From Dichetophora obliterata (Eukaryota > Arthropoda > Insecta > Diptera > Sciomyzidae): DNA of 64,000 nt. Location: NCBI GenBank assembly GCA_963920525.1, contig OY986438.1, forward strand, positions 72,734,346 to 72,798,345, given 5' to 3'. The first letter of the stretch is position 1, and each line of letters opens with the position of its first letter. The notes under the pieces were generated by a model. It did no database searches and was not told where the DNA came from. It saw nothing but the letters and a program-made list of their open reading frames with translations. Both the position numbers and the translations under genes were made by a program. Shown piece by piece: positions 19,748 to 31,500 of this stretch.

Positions 19748-22700
19748 ATGAGTGCACGCGTCAACGAAATTTTAAAAAATGCAAAAGCATTGTACGAAAA
19801 TGCGCAAAAGAATCGTGAGCTAGTTATACCAAGTATAAAGGAGTGCTCTATACATCTCATTACCCTTCGTGATATTTTACGATGGGCAACAAATGTTGGA
19901 GCGAAACAGAGTGCTACATGCGGAATAGGACTTATTCAAGGCTATCGCACGCAGTTGAAGAAGCTCAACGCTTGTACTGGTGCAGGTCTTTCCCGAACGG
20001 GTAACAGATCGAATTGGGCTTCCATTCGAATTCGGTGGGAAGAAATCGAGTCAACATTTGGTGGACGGTAAGCTTAATTTTTACATAATTTTATTACCAT
20101 ATTATATATTCCGATTTAATATGATATATTAATTTACACCATATTTTAATTTTCAGAGTACGTACCGGCGTCATAATTAATTTAACGCATAAAGATCCCC
20201 AGAATTTCTTGGCGGATTGCCTAGATCTCTTCCAGCGCACCGTTAAAAAATCCTTAGTGAAATTTACGTCTCTTAAGGTAAATACAATATTTTGTGGCGA
20301 ATTTCGGGTTACTAGAGCTAATGAAGAAATTAGTGAGTTGAAATTCATGAACACGAAAAATGTTGCTATTTACCGAGAAACGGATATTAGAGCTTGGTTT
20401 TTTGAACATGTTCAAAATACTATTTTGAAAAAGCTGGAAGAGTTTCAAGAACGGGATAGTGGATGGGCGTTGGCTGCAGTCGTTAACTTGGCAGTGAACA
20501 TCAACAAATACACGCCACAGCTAGGATCGTCATATATCCCGCTACCACCACAGATTTATAACAAGAAAGCATGCGTTAATGTGAAAAATGATGACAACGC
20601 ATGTTTTGCTTGGGCAATCATATCTGCTCTGCATCCAGCGAATGTGCATACGGATCGCATGTCAATGTACCCGAATTATCGGGATTTATTAAATTTAACA
20701 AATATTGTATTTCCAATGACGATGAGACAGATCCCGAGATTTGAGATGCAAAATAACATCTCAATTAATGTGTACATTCTACATAAAAACAGAAACAAAT
20801 TTACAGTGCTGCCGGCATATTTGACAAAAAATAAAATGGAATGTCACATAAATCTCCTGATGGTGCAGAGCAGATATCAGAATGAAGCTGATGATGATGA
20901 TGATGATAACAACAATGTCGCTGATAATGGGAATGGTGGCAGCAATGATGATGTGCCAGTCACATACCATTATGTGTGGATAAAAAGCCTTTCACGGCTT
21001 TTATCCTTGCAAGTGTCGCGAAATCGCAATGTTAAATATTTTTGTGATAGATGTTTGCACTACTTCCACTCAGCACTCAAGTTGGAGCAGCACACCGAGG
21101 ACTGCAGCAGACTAAACAACTGCAAAATAAGGATGCCGACAGAAGCTGAGAAGGAGGTTTGCTTCAAAAATTTTAAAAATAAGATTATGACACCATTTGT
21201 GGTATATGCAGATTTGGAATGCATTTTGGCAAAGTCCATTGTTGGAAATGCATACCAGAAGCATATACCATATAGTGTGGGTTTTTATGTTAAGTGTGCG
21301 TATGACCCCACGTTATCGTTTTATAAAAGCTATCGTGGGGCGGATTGTATTGCATGGTTCATTTCGGAACTAAATAATTTTGCCGAAGATGTTGAAACTG
21401 TCTTTCTTTGCCCTCTACCCATGGATGACATGACTGTTGAGCAAGTTCAAAGTTTTGCGATCGCCAACACATGCCACATATGTGAGAAAGCCTTCACCAA
21501 TGATGATGTCAAGGTACGCGATCATTGTCATCTTACCGGTGTTTATCGAGGCCCAGCGCATGAGGGGTGCAATATAAACTTCAAAGACTCGCACACAATA
21601 CCCATAATTTTTCATAATCTTACCGGTTATGACTCACATTTCATTTTTAAAAATTTAGCAACAGATTTAAAGGGACGCATTGACCTTCTACCAATAAACA
21701 AGGAACGTTACATTTCATTTACAAAACGACTGGACGAATACGTGATAAAATATCGGTTTATTGACTCATTCAGATTCATGGCGAGTAGCTTAGATACTTT
21801 AGCCTCGCATCTACCAAATTTCAATATTCTAAAATCGGAGTTTAAAAATTTAAATGATGAACAATTAAATTTGCTCACACGTAAGGGTGTCTTTCCATAT
21901 GACTACTGCGATGATGCAGTTAAATTTTCGGAAACATCATTACCCGATATTACACATTTCTACAATAAACTTACTGATACAAACATCCGCCCAGAGGATT
22001 ATGCTCATGCACAAAGAGTCTGGGCGGAATTAAATATTAATAATTTGGGTGAATATTCAGATATTTACTTGAAAACTGATGTGTTACTATTATCTGATAT
22101 TTTCGAACAATTTCGCACAAGTTGTCATAAAACGTATGGTCTAGATCCCGCACATTATTTCACTCTACCCGGTTATACATGGGATGCAATGCTTAAGCAT
22201 ACTGATATAACTCTTGAGCTATTGACGGATATTGATATGCTCATGTTTGTAGAGCGAGGTATTCGTGGGGGTCTTAGCCAGTGTACTAAGCGTTATTCGA
22301 AAGCTAACAATAAATACATGAATGATTACAATGAGGCTCAACCATCCAAATTCTTAATGTATTATGACATTAATAATCAGTATGGTTGGGCCATGTCTCA
22401 ATTTCTCCCCCACAGTGAGTTTCATTGGCTGTCAGATTTTCAAAATTTTAATGTTGAGACTATAGCTGACGATTCAGATGTAGGATATATTCTCGAGGTA
22501 GATTTAGAGTATCCAATTAATCTCCACGATTACCATAAAGATCTCCCCTTTTGCCCTGATCATATTACACCTCCAGGATCAAAGCAGAAAAAACTGTTGG
22601 CAACTCTGGGCGGTAGCGTGAGATATATTATCCACTACAGAAATTTAAAGCAGGCTTTGAAATATGGATTAAGGCTATCTAAAATTCACAAAATTTTGAA

Positions 22701-23583
22701 ATTTAGACAATCTGCATGGTTGAAGCCATATATCGATCTAAACACGAGTCTTCGAACAGCAGCTAAAAATGAGTTTGAGAAGAACCTTTTCAAACTCATG
22801 AATAATGCTGTATTCGGAAAAACTATGGAAAATATACGTAAACACAGTGTTGTTAAATTGGTAACGAGTTGGTTAGGTCGATATGGTGCCGAAGCCCTTA
22901 TTTCTAAGCCTGAATTTAAAACCTCAACAATATTTTGTGAAAACTTGATGGCAATTGAACTCAATAAAACTGAAATATACTTCAATAAACCCATTTATGT
23001 TGGTATGTGCATCCTTGATTTAGCCAAAACAACCATTTATGATTTTCATTATGGTTACATGGCTCCCCAATTTGGTTCCGATTGTAGCATTTGCTATACT
23101 GATACCGATTCACTAATTTATGAGGTGACTTGTAAAGACTTGTATGAGGTCATCAAACGCGATTGCTTTATACACTTTGACACAAGCGACTATCCTATTG
23201 AAAACGTGTGGGATATTCCTCAAGTCAATAAAAAAGTTTTGGGTCTCATGAAAGATGAGAATAATGGCAGTATCATGACTGAATTTGTGGGGCTCCGTGC
23301 AAAAATGTATGCGATACGGGTAGACGGTGAAGATTCAACGAAAAAATCGAAAGGTGTAAAAAGAAACATAGTCAAGACTAAAATAACGTTTAGTGACTAT
23401 ATTGATTGCCTTGAAAACAACATTGAAAAGACAGTTCAGCAAAATTTGATTCAGTCGCGGAAACATGAAGTAAGTTCAATCATACAAACAAAAATTGCAT
23501 TAAGCCCTCATGATAACAAGCGATTTTTAGTAGCAAATAGTAATGAGACATTACCGTGGGGTCATTTCAGCATTATGGAGTAA
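19748..23583 (+). CDS. Protein-primed family-B DNA polymerase, two exons (left arm)
   Basis: Exon 1 is 19748-20067. An 89-nt GT-AG intron follows (20068-20156, GTAAGC to TTTTCAG), then exon 2 is 20157-23583; splicing keeps the frame and gives 1248 aa. Numbered on the spliced protein: an N-terminal region with a papain/OTU-like Cys motif (DDNACFAW, Cys256) and a candidate partner His378 (HYVWIKSLSRLL), separated by an Asp/Asn-rich linker; a C2HC finger (403-423); Exo I ADLEC (Asp459, Glu461); an endonuclease VII-like zinc site CHIC...RDHCH...C (546-578); Exo II NLTGYD (594-599); Exo III YLKTD (744-748); polymerase motif A YDINNQYG (Asp844); motif B KLMNNAVFGKT (986-996); motif C YTDTDS (1087-1092); a Lys-rich thumb motif KKSKGVKRN (1169-1177). 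All catalytic residues are present. AATAAA follows at 23601. Polintons, adintoviruses and bidnaviruses use this family for protein-primed replication. Confidence 0.92.
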
Positions 23584-23873
23584 GAATAATATTACTTAAG
23601 AATAAATGTTTATTTTTAAGATTCTAAATTGTTAAAGATATATGATTAAGAAGAAAAAAAAAATAAAATTTTTATAACGTTGTACAAAATATATTTATTT
23701 TATTTTTTGAACTTTACTCTGCTGTTGGAATTTTATAATAATCTCTAGTATGGGTAAGTAGCCGATGATGATTGCGATGACTTACAATGAAACAAAATGG
23801 ATTTTAAGTATTTTATTAGTTTTTATTCATTGCATAAGTTTTAATTAGAACTGCATAAGTTTATACAAATTTA

Positions 23874-24038
23874 CTATTTGCACTTGAATAGTAAACAAGA
23901 TTCAGATCTGTCATCGAGCTCTATATTTGTGTTTGATGAAAGGGCATTTTTTCTGGCTGGACCACTTTTATTCCGCTTTGTCCATCAAATTGTTCTTGCT
24001 TCTTTTTTCTTTTTGTTTTTTTGCTTAATTTTCATCAT
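23874..24038 (-). pseudogene. Decayed basic ORF between PolB and leader B (left arm)
   Basis: From ATG 24038 one frame reads MMKIKQKNKKKKEARTI, one stop, then WTKRNKSGPARKNALSSN and an acidic Cys-containing end, stop at 23874. The second half faintly resembles C-terminal tails of some transposases. Mirror at 28052-28216. Family not identified. Confidence 0.25.
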
Positions 24039-24203
24039 GAAAATATGTAGTCAAAAGGATATTTTCTTATCTAATTTATTTTACGAGTCATAGCGTATTA
24101 GACGAGAGAGTACGTCGGCCGAAGAACAGGTATAAATGTTTTTTCTCGAAACACCTTTTTCCGCGCTCTACACGATTCCGCTTCAACGACTTGACCGGCC
24201 GCT

Positions 24204-24862
24204 CGGTCAGAGGTGACAACACTGGCAGCGTGTTGTTGTTGTTATAAATGGGAGATAAGCAAGCATAGAAGACGTATGGGCAGACAGTCGGACAGATGGT
24301 CAGATGGATGGACGGATGGCGGGATAGCTAGAAGGGGGTATGATTGTTCAAGCTGGCTGAAGTATGACGGTTGGTGTTGTTGTTGTTGTTATAAATAAAA
24401 ATTTTAAGTTTAAGATGATAAGCCCAAGCTTCATAGCAAGCATAATGTTTATGTATTTAAGTCGCTACATAAACTTCGGTGTTGTTGTTGTTATAAATCA
24501 GCATTTCAAGTTTAAGGCGATAAGCTCAGACCCAAAACCGCAAGCTGAAGATAAGGAAACAGTACAGAAGTAAAATATTTTTTATTTTTCCCATGCTTGT
24601 TTAATATGTTTATGAATTTAAATCGTTACAAATTGCATGTTAAAGGTGATAAGCCCAGACCCACAACATAAATCATGTAAAGCTATTTCTTGAAGATTAT
24701 ATTGAGTGTAGTTGTTAAGCATTTTAATTAATTTAATATGAGTTGGTTGACTAATGTAAAAACAAAGTATGAAAGCAGCAAAATAAATTAAGCTAACGAT
24801 TGAAAGCGATATCATAACCATGACCATACACAACTATGCTGATATAAATAAAACAAAACGAG
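24204..24862 (+). promoter_or_regulatory. Leader repeat B upstream of the ATPase gene
   Basis: Direct repeat of leader A without the MITE and with fewer internal units: CGGTCAGAGGTG, the TTATAAATGGGAGATAAGC unit, two GATAAGCCC/TTTATGTATTTAAGTCGC units, a short MSWLTNV frame (24738-24791), and the ATAAATAAAACAAAACGAG end. The ATPase ATG lies 77 bp downstream. TATAAA also occurs at 24892. Confidence 0.6.
24738..24791 (+). CDS. Short leader ORF, 17 aa (repeat B)
   Basis: MSWLTNVKTKYESSKIN then stop. Shares its first 14 residues with the frame at 18772. Only weak evidence that it is translated. Confidence 0.2.
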   Translation: MSWLTNVKTKYESSKIN

Positions 24863-24938
24863 TTGATATGGACTAAGACTGATTGTCTTTTTATAAATAA
24901 TTGTCATTAGTATTTATTCTTTTCCAAGTAAAGGTTGA

Positions 24939-25691
24939 ATGGAAAGCGAATTAAAATTAATAAAAGGACCCGATTATATACGAAAACAATTAGTAGTTTA
25001 CAATATGCGATTCTTAAAACAACATAAGTCAATTAAGGTAAAGAATATTGATTCAAAGTTAAATTCATCAAATAGAACACGGCACAGCTCATTACTACCG
25101 AACTCTATTCGCGGTCTTATTGTTGGACCTTCAAATTGTGGGAAAACAAATGTGATGATTAGCCTTATTGAAAGTCCCAATGGGCTGAAATTTCAAAGTA
25201 TTTACTTATACTCAAAGTCGGCACAGCAACCGAAATATCAATACTTGGAGCGACTAATTAAACCTATTAAGGGGATACATTTTTCATCATTTTCTAATAA
25301 TGATGACGTCATATCTCCAGACGAAGTGCAGCCCAACTCAATATTTTTATTTGATGATGTAGCATGTGAGAAACAAAATCACATACGCTCATACTTCTGC
25401 ATGGGACGTCACAAGGATGTTGACAGCTTTTACTTATGTCAAACTTATACACGTATACCAAAACACCTAATTCGCGATAATGCTAATATGATTATAATAT
25501 TTAAACAGGATGAGATGAATATTAAACATATTTATAGCGATAATGTTAGTTCTGATATGTCTTTTAAGGCATTTCGTGACTTATGTTCAAAGTGTTGGAA
25601 AGAAAACTATAGCTTTCTAGTTATAAACAAGGATGATCACCTAAATAATGGACGCTATAGGAAGGGATTCAATGTTTTTATTAGTCTATAA
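24939..25691 (+). CDS. A32/FtsK-HerA-like packaging ATPase (left arm)
   Basis: 250 aa from ATG 24939. Walker A GPSNCGKT at 63-70, Walker B IFLFDDVA at 135-142 and a sensor-like segment with QTYTRIP at 168-174, then a C-terminal tail. Length and motif order fit the genome-packaging ATPases of Polintons, adintoviruses and other double-jelly-roll viruses, which pump DNA into capsids. It is intronless, co-oriented with PolB 1.36 kb downstream, and has its own leader repeat. AATAAA lies at 25883. The last part of the gene (25583-25616) is duplicated as a 34-nt fragment downstream at 25837-25870. Confidence 0.9.
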   Translation: MESELKLIKGPDYIRKQLVVYNMRFLKQHKSIKVKNIDSKLNSSNRTRHSSLLPNSIRGLIVGPSNCGKTNVMISLIESPNGLKFQSIYLYSKSAQQPKYQYLERLIKPIKGIHFSSFSNNDDVISPDEVQPNSIFLFDDVACEKQNHIRSYFCMGRHKDVDSFYLCQTYTRIPKHLIRDNANMIIIFKQDEMNIKHIYSDNVSSDMSFKAFRDLCSKCWKENYSFLVINKDDHLNNGRYRKGFNVFISL

Positions 25692-26398
25692 AAGTAAACA
25701 GTATCGATATTTTAAAATCAGTACAACAAATGCTGCTGAACGGATGACATTAAACAGCCAATCGCTAAACTGGGCTGCACTGTTAAACAGCCAACCGCTA
25801 AACAGCTAGCTGCTAAACAGTTATTTATGAACAGTCATGTTCAAAGTGTTGGAAAGAAAACTATAGCTTTTTTGTAAAGTCCAATAAATGTATCAATTGC
25901 TTCTAGAACATTCTAGAAGCTTCTAAAACATATGAGTAGCACGGACAAGCAGACGGATGGACAGCAGATTAGTATCAGAACAGCATCAGATCAGTATCAG
26001 AACAGCATCAGAACAGTAACAGATCAGTAACAGAACAGCATCAGATCTGATTTGTAGGTCCATCAGATCTGATGCTGTTCTGTTACTGATCTGTTACTGT
26101 TCTGATGCTGTTCTGATACTGATCTGATGCTGTTCTGATACTAATCTGCTGTCCATCCGTCTGCTTGTCCGTGCTACTCATATGTTTTAGAAGCTTCTAG
26201 AATGTTCTAGAAGCAATTGATACATTTATTGGACTTTACAAAAAAGCTATAGTTTTCTTTCCAACACTTTGAACATGACTGTTCATAAATAACTGTTTAG
26301 CAGCTAGCAATGCAGCCCAGTTTAGCGATTGGCTGTTTAATGTCATCCGTTCAGCAGCATTTGTTGTACTGATTTTAAAATATCGATACTGTTTACTT
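25692..26398. other. Centre of the palindrome with tandem CAG-rich repeats
   Basis: The inward ends hold GCTAAACAG units (25750-25820 and mirror), an ATTCTAGAAGC-type run (25905-25925), and a tandem series built on ATCAGAACAGC and ATCAGTAAC (25970-26040). At the very centre two copies of ATCAGATCTGAT (26040-26051 and 26062-26073, each itself a palindrome) flank the 10-bp asymmetric spacer TTGTAGGTCC. The left side has about 23 bases near 25777-25801 missing from the right. No gene. Confidence 0.85.
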
Positions 26399-27151
26399 TT
26401 ATAGACTAATAAAAACATTGAATCCCTTCCTATAGCGTCCATTATTTAGGTGATCATCCTTGTTTATAACTAGAAAGCTATAGTTTTCTTTCCAACACTT
26501 TGAACATAAGTCACGAAATGCCTTAAAAGACATATCAGAACTAACATTATCGCTATAAATATGTTTAATATTCATCTCATCCTGTTTAAATATTATAATC
26601 ATATTAGCATTATCGCGAATTAGGTGTTTTGGTATACGTGTATAAGTTTGACATAAGTAAAAGCTGTCAACATCCTTGTGACGTCCCATGCAGAAGTATG
26701 AGCGTATGTGATTTTGTTTCTCACATGCTACATCATCAAATAAAAATATTGAGTTGGGCTGCACTTCGTCTGGAGATATGACGTCATCATTATTAGAAAA
26801 TGATGAAAAATGTATCCCCTTAATAGGTTTAATTAGTCGCTCCAAGTATTGATATTTCGGTTGCTGTGCCGACTTTGAGTATAAGTAAATACTTTGAAAT
26901 TTCAGCCCATTGGGACTTTCAATAAGGCTAATCATCACATTTGTTTTCCCACAATTTGAAGGTCCAACAATAAGACCGCGAATAGAGTTCGGTAGTAATG
27001 AGCTGTGCCGTGTTCTATTTGATGAATTTAACTTTGAATCAATATTCTTTACCTTAATTGACTTATGTTGTTTTAAGAATCGCATATTGTAAACTACTAA
27101 TTGTTTTCGTATATAATCGGGTCCTTTTATTAATTTTAATTCGCTTTCCAT
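26399..27151 (-). CDS. A32/FtsK-HerA-like packaging ATPase (right arm)
   Basis: Mirror copy of the 24939-25691 gene; its 250-aa product is identical. The two ATPase genes converge on the palindrome centre with their 3' ends 707 bp apart. Confidence 0.9.
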   Translation of the reverse strand: MESELKLIKGPDYIRKQLVVYNMRFLKQHKSIKVKNIDSKLNSSNRTRHSSLLPNSIRGLIVGPSNCGKTNVMISLIESPNGLKFQSIYLYSKSAQQPKYQYLERLIKPIKGIHFSSFSNNDDVISPDEVQPNSIFLFDDVACEKQNHIRSYFCMGRHKDVDSFYLCQTYTRIPKHLIRDNANMIIIFKQDEMNIKHIYSDNVSSDMSFKAFRDLCSKCWKENYSFLVINKDDHLNNGRYRKGFNVFISL

Positions 27152-27227
27152 TCAACCTTTACTTGGAAAAGAATAAATACTAATGACAATTATTTATAAA
27201 AAGACAATCAGTCTTAGTCCATATCAA

Positions 27228-27886
27228 CTCGTTTTGTTTTATTTATATCAGCATAGTTGTGTATGGTCATGGTTATGATATCGCTTTCAATCGTTAGCTT
27301 AATTTATTTTGCTGCTTTCATACTTTGTTTTTACATTAGTCAACCAACTCATATTAAATTAATTAAAATGCTTAACAACTACACTCAATATAATCTTCAA
27401 GAAATAGCTTTACATGATTTATGTTGTGGGTCTGGGCTTATCACCTTTAACATGCAATTTGTAACGATTTAAATTCATAAACATATTAAACAAGCATGGG
27501 AAAAATAAAAAATATTTTACTTCTGTACTGTTTCCTTATCTTCAGCTTGCGGTTTTGGGTCTGAGCTTATCGCCTTAAACTTGAAATGCTGATTTATAAC
27601 AACAACAACACCGAAGTTTATGTAGCGACTTAAATACATAAACATTATGCTTGCTATGAAGCTTGGGCTTATCATCTTAAACTTAAAATTTTTATTTATA
27701 ACAACAACAACAACACCAACCGTCATACTTCAGCCAGCTTGAACAATCATACCCCCTTCTAGCTATCCCGCCATCCGTCCATCCATCTGACCATCTGTCC
27801 GACTGTCTGCCCATACGTCTTCTATGCTTGCTTATCTCCCATTTATAACAACAACAACACGCTGCCAGTGTTGTCACCTCTGACCG
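27228..27886 (-). promoter_or_regulatory. Leader repeat B, right-arm copy
   Basis: Mirror of 24204-24862, upstream of the minus-strand ATPase, with the same internal units and the empty TTAA site. Confidence 0.55.
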
Positions 27887-28051
27887 AGCGGCCGGTCAAG
27901 TCGTTGAAGCGGAATCGTGTAGAGCGCGGAAAAAGGTGTTTCGAGAAAAAACATTTATACCTGTTCTTCGGCCGACGTACTCTCTCGTCTAATACGCTAT
28001 GACTCGTAAAATAAATTAGATAAGAAAATATCCTTTTGACTACATATTTTC

Positions 28052-28216
28052 ATGATGAAAATTAAGCAAAAAAACAAAAAGAAAAAAGAAGCAAGAACAA
28101 TTTGATGGACAAAGCGGAATAAAAGTGGTCCAGCCAGAAAAAATGCCCTTTCATCAAACACAAATATAGAGCTCGATGACAGATCTGAATCTTGTTTACT
28201 ATTCAAGTGCAAATAG
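28052..28216 (+). pseudogene. Decayed basic ORF (right arm)
   Basis: Mirror of 23874-24038, with the same single internal stop. Confidence 0.25.
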
Positions 28217-28506
28217 TAAATTTGTATAAACTTATGCAGTTCTAATTAAAACTTATGCAATGAATAAAAACTAATAAAATACTTAAAATCCATTTTGTTT
28301 CATTGTAAGTCATCGCAATCATCATCGGCTACTTACCCATACTAGAGATTATTATAAAATTCCAACAGCAGAGTAAAGTTCAAAAAATAAAATAAATATA
28401 TTTTGTACAACGTTATAAAAATTTTATTTTTTTTTTCTTCTTAATCATATATCTTTAACAATTTAGAATCTTAAAAATAAACATTTATTCTTAAGTAATA
28501 TTATTC

Positions 28507-31500
28507 TTACTCCATAATGCTGAAATGACCCCACGGTAATGTCTCATTACTATTTGCTACTAAAAATCGCTTGTTATCATGAGGGCTTAATGCAATTTTT
28601 GTTTGTATGATTGAACTTACTTCATGTTTCCGCGACTGAATCAAATTTTGCTGAACTGTCTTTTCAATGTTGTTTTCAAGGCAATCAATATAGTCACTAA
28701 ACGTTATTTTAGTCTTGACTATGTTTCTTTTTACACCTTTCGATTTTTTCGTTGAATCTTCACCGTCTACCCGTATCGCATACATTTTTGCACGGAGCCC
28801 CACAAATTCAGTCATGATACTGCCATTATTCTCATCTTTCATGAGACCCAAAACTTTTTTATTGACTTGAGGAATATCCCACACGTTTTCAATAGGATAG
28901 TCGCTTGTGTCAAAGTGTATAAAGCAATCGCGTTTGATGACCTCATACAAGTCTTTACAAGTCACCTCATAAATTAGTGAATCGGTATCAGTATAGCAAA
29001 TGCTACAATCGGAACCAAATTGGGGAGCCATGTAACCATAATGAAAATCATAAATGGTTGTTTTGGCTAAATCAAGGATGCACATACCAACATAAATGGG
29101 TTTATTGAAGTATATTTCAGTTTTATTGAGTTCAATTGCCATCAAGTTTTCACAAAATATTGTTGAGGTTTTAAATTCAGGCTTAGAAATAAGGGCTTCG
29201 GCACCATATCGACCTAACCAACTCGTTACCAATTTAACAACACTGTGTTTACGTATATTTTCCATAGTTTTTCCGAATACAGCATTATTCATGAGTTTGA
29301 AAAGGTTCTTCTCAAACTCATTTTTAGCTGCTGTTCGAAGACTCGTGTTTAGATCGATATATGGCTTCAACCATGCAGATTGTCTAAATTTCAAAATTTT
29401 GTGAATTTTAGATAGCCTTAATCCATATTTCAAAGCCTGCTTTAAATTTCTGTAGTGGATAATATATCTCACGCTACCGCCCAGAGTTGCCAACAGTTTT
29501 TTCTGCTTTGATCCTGGAGGTGTAATATGATCAGGGCAAAAGGGGAGATCTTTATGGTAATCGTGGAGATTAATTGGATACTCTAAATCTACCTCGAGAA
29601 TATATCCTACATCTGAATCGTCAGCTATAGTCTCAACATTAAAATTTTGAAAATCTGACAGCCAATGAAACTCACTGTGGGGGAGAAATTGAGACATGGC
29701 CCAACCATACTGATTATTAATGTCATAATACATTAAGAATTTGGATGGTTGAGCCTCATTGTAATCATTCATGTATTTATTGTTAGCTTTCGAATAACGC
29801 TTAGTACACTGGCTAAGACCCCCACGAATACCTCGCTCTACAAACATGAGCATATCAATATCCGTCAATAGCTCAAGAGTTATATCAGTATGCTTAAGCA
29901 TTGCATCCCATGTATAACCGGGTAGAGTGAAATAATGTGCGGGATCTAGACCATACGTTTTATGACAACTTGTGCGAAATTGTTCGAAAATATCAGATAA
30001 TAGTAACACATCAGTTTTCAAGTAAATATCTGAATATTCACCCAAATTATTAATATTTAATTCCGCCCAGACTCTTTGTGCATGAGCATAATCCTCTGGG
30101 CGGATGTTTGTATCAGTAAGTTTATTGTAGAAATGTGTAATATCGGGTAATGATGTTTCCGAAAATTTAACTGCATCATCGCAGTAGTCATATGGAAAGA
30201 CACCCTTACGTGTGAGCAAATTTAATTGTTCATCATTTAAATTTTTAAACTCCGATTTTAGAATATTGAAATTTGGTAGATGCGAGGCTAAAGTATCTAA
30301 GCTACTCGCCATGAATCTGAATGAGTCAATAAACCGATATTTTATCACGTATTCGTCCAGTCGTTTTGTAAATGAAATGTAACGTTCCTTGTTTATTGGT
30401 AGAAGGTCAATGCGTCCCTTTAAATCTGTTGCTAAATTTTTAAAAATGAAATGTGAGTCATAACCGGTAAGATTATGAAAAATTATGGGTATTGTGTGCG
30501 AGTCTTTGAAGTTTATATTGCACCCCTCATGCGCTGGGCCTCGATAAACACCGGTAAGATGACAATGATCGCGTACCTTGACATCATCATTGGTGAAGGC
30601 TTTCTCACATATGTGGCATGTGTTGGCGATCGCAAAACTTTGAACTTGCTCAACAGTCATGTCATCCATGGGTAGAGGGCAAAGAAAGACAGTTTCAACA
30701 TCTTCGGCAAAATTATTTAGTTCCGAAATGAACCATGCAATACAATCCGCCCCACGATAGCTTTTATAAAACGATAACGTGGGGTCATACGCACACTTAA
30801 CATAAAAACCCACACTATATGGTATATGCTTCTGGTATGCATTTCCAACAATGGACTTTGCCAAAATGCATTCCAAATCTGCATATACCACAAATGGTGT
30901 CATAATCTTATTTTTAAAATTTTTGAAGCAAACCTCCTTCTCAGCTTCTGTCGGCATCCTTATTTTGCAGTTGTTTAGTCTGCTGCAGTCCTCGGTGTGC
31001 TGCTCCAACTTGAGTGCTGAGTGGAAGTAGTGCAAACATCTATCACAAAAATATTTAACATTGCGATTTCGCGACACTTGCAAGGATAAAAGCCGTGAAA
31101 GGCTTTTTATCCACACATAATGGTATGTGACTGGCACATCATCATTGCTGCCACCATTCCCATTATCAGCGACATTGTTGTTATCATCATCATCATCATC
31201 AGCTTCATTCTGATATCTGCTCTGCACCATCAGGAGATTTATGTGACATTCCATTTTATTTTTTGTCAAATATGCCGGCAGCACTGTAAATTTGTTTCTG
31301 TTTTTATGTAGAATGTACACATTAATTGAGATGTTATTTTGCATCTCAAATCTCGGGATCTGTCTCATCGTCATTGGAAATACAATATTTGTTAAATTTA
31401 ATAAATCCCGATAATTCGGGTACATTGACATGCGATCCGTATGCACATTCGCTGGATGCAGAGCAGATATGATTGCCCAAGCAAAACATGCGTTGTCATC

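Larger units (their letters stand above)
17437..26051 (+). repeat. Left arm of the giant inverted repeat
   Basis: 8615 bp. From outside in: terminal 96 bp, leader repeat A with a MITE, antisense small frames, core promoter, PolB, antisense remnant, leader repeat B, ATPase, central repeats. Differences seen from the right arm: C at 20112 (A in the other arm), about two extra bases in a TGT tract near 17662, and about 23 extra bases near 25777-25801. Confidence 0.92.

Noticed and set aside
23878..24093. 71-codon hydrophobic + frame after PolB
   Set aside because: No ATG at its start and antisense to a Lys-rich decayed frame. The Phe-rich segment reflects poly-T sequence.
24892..24922. Separate TATA promoter for the ATPase
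   Set aside because: TATAAA is present but no initiator-like motif lies at a suitable distance.
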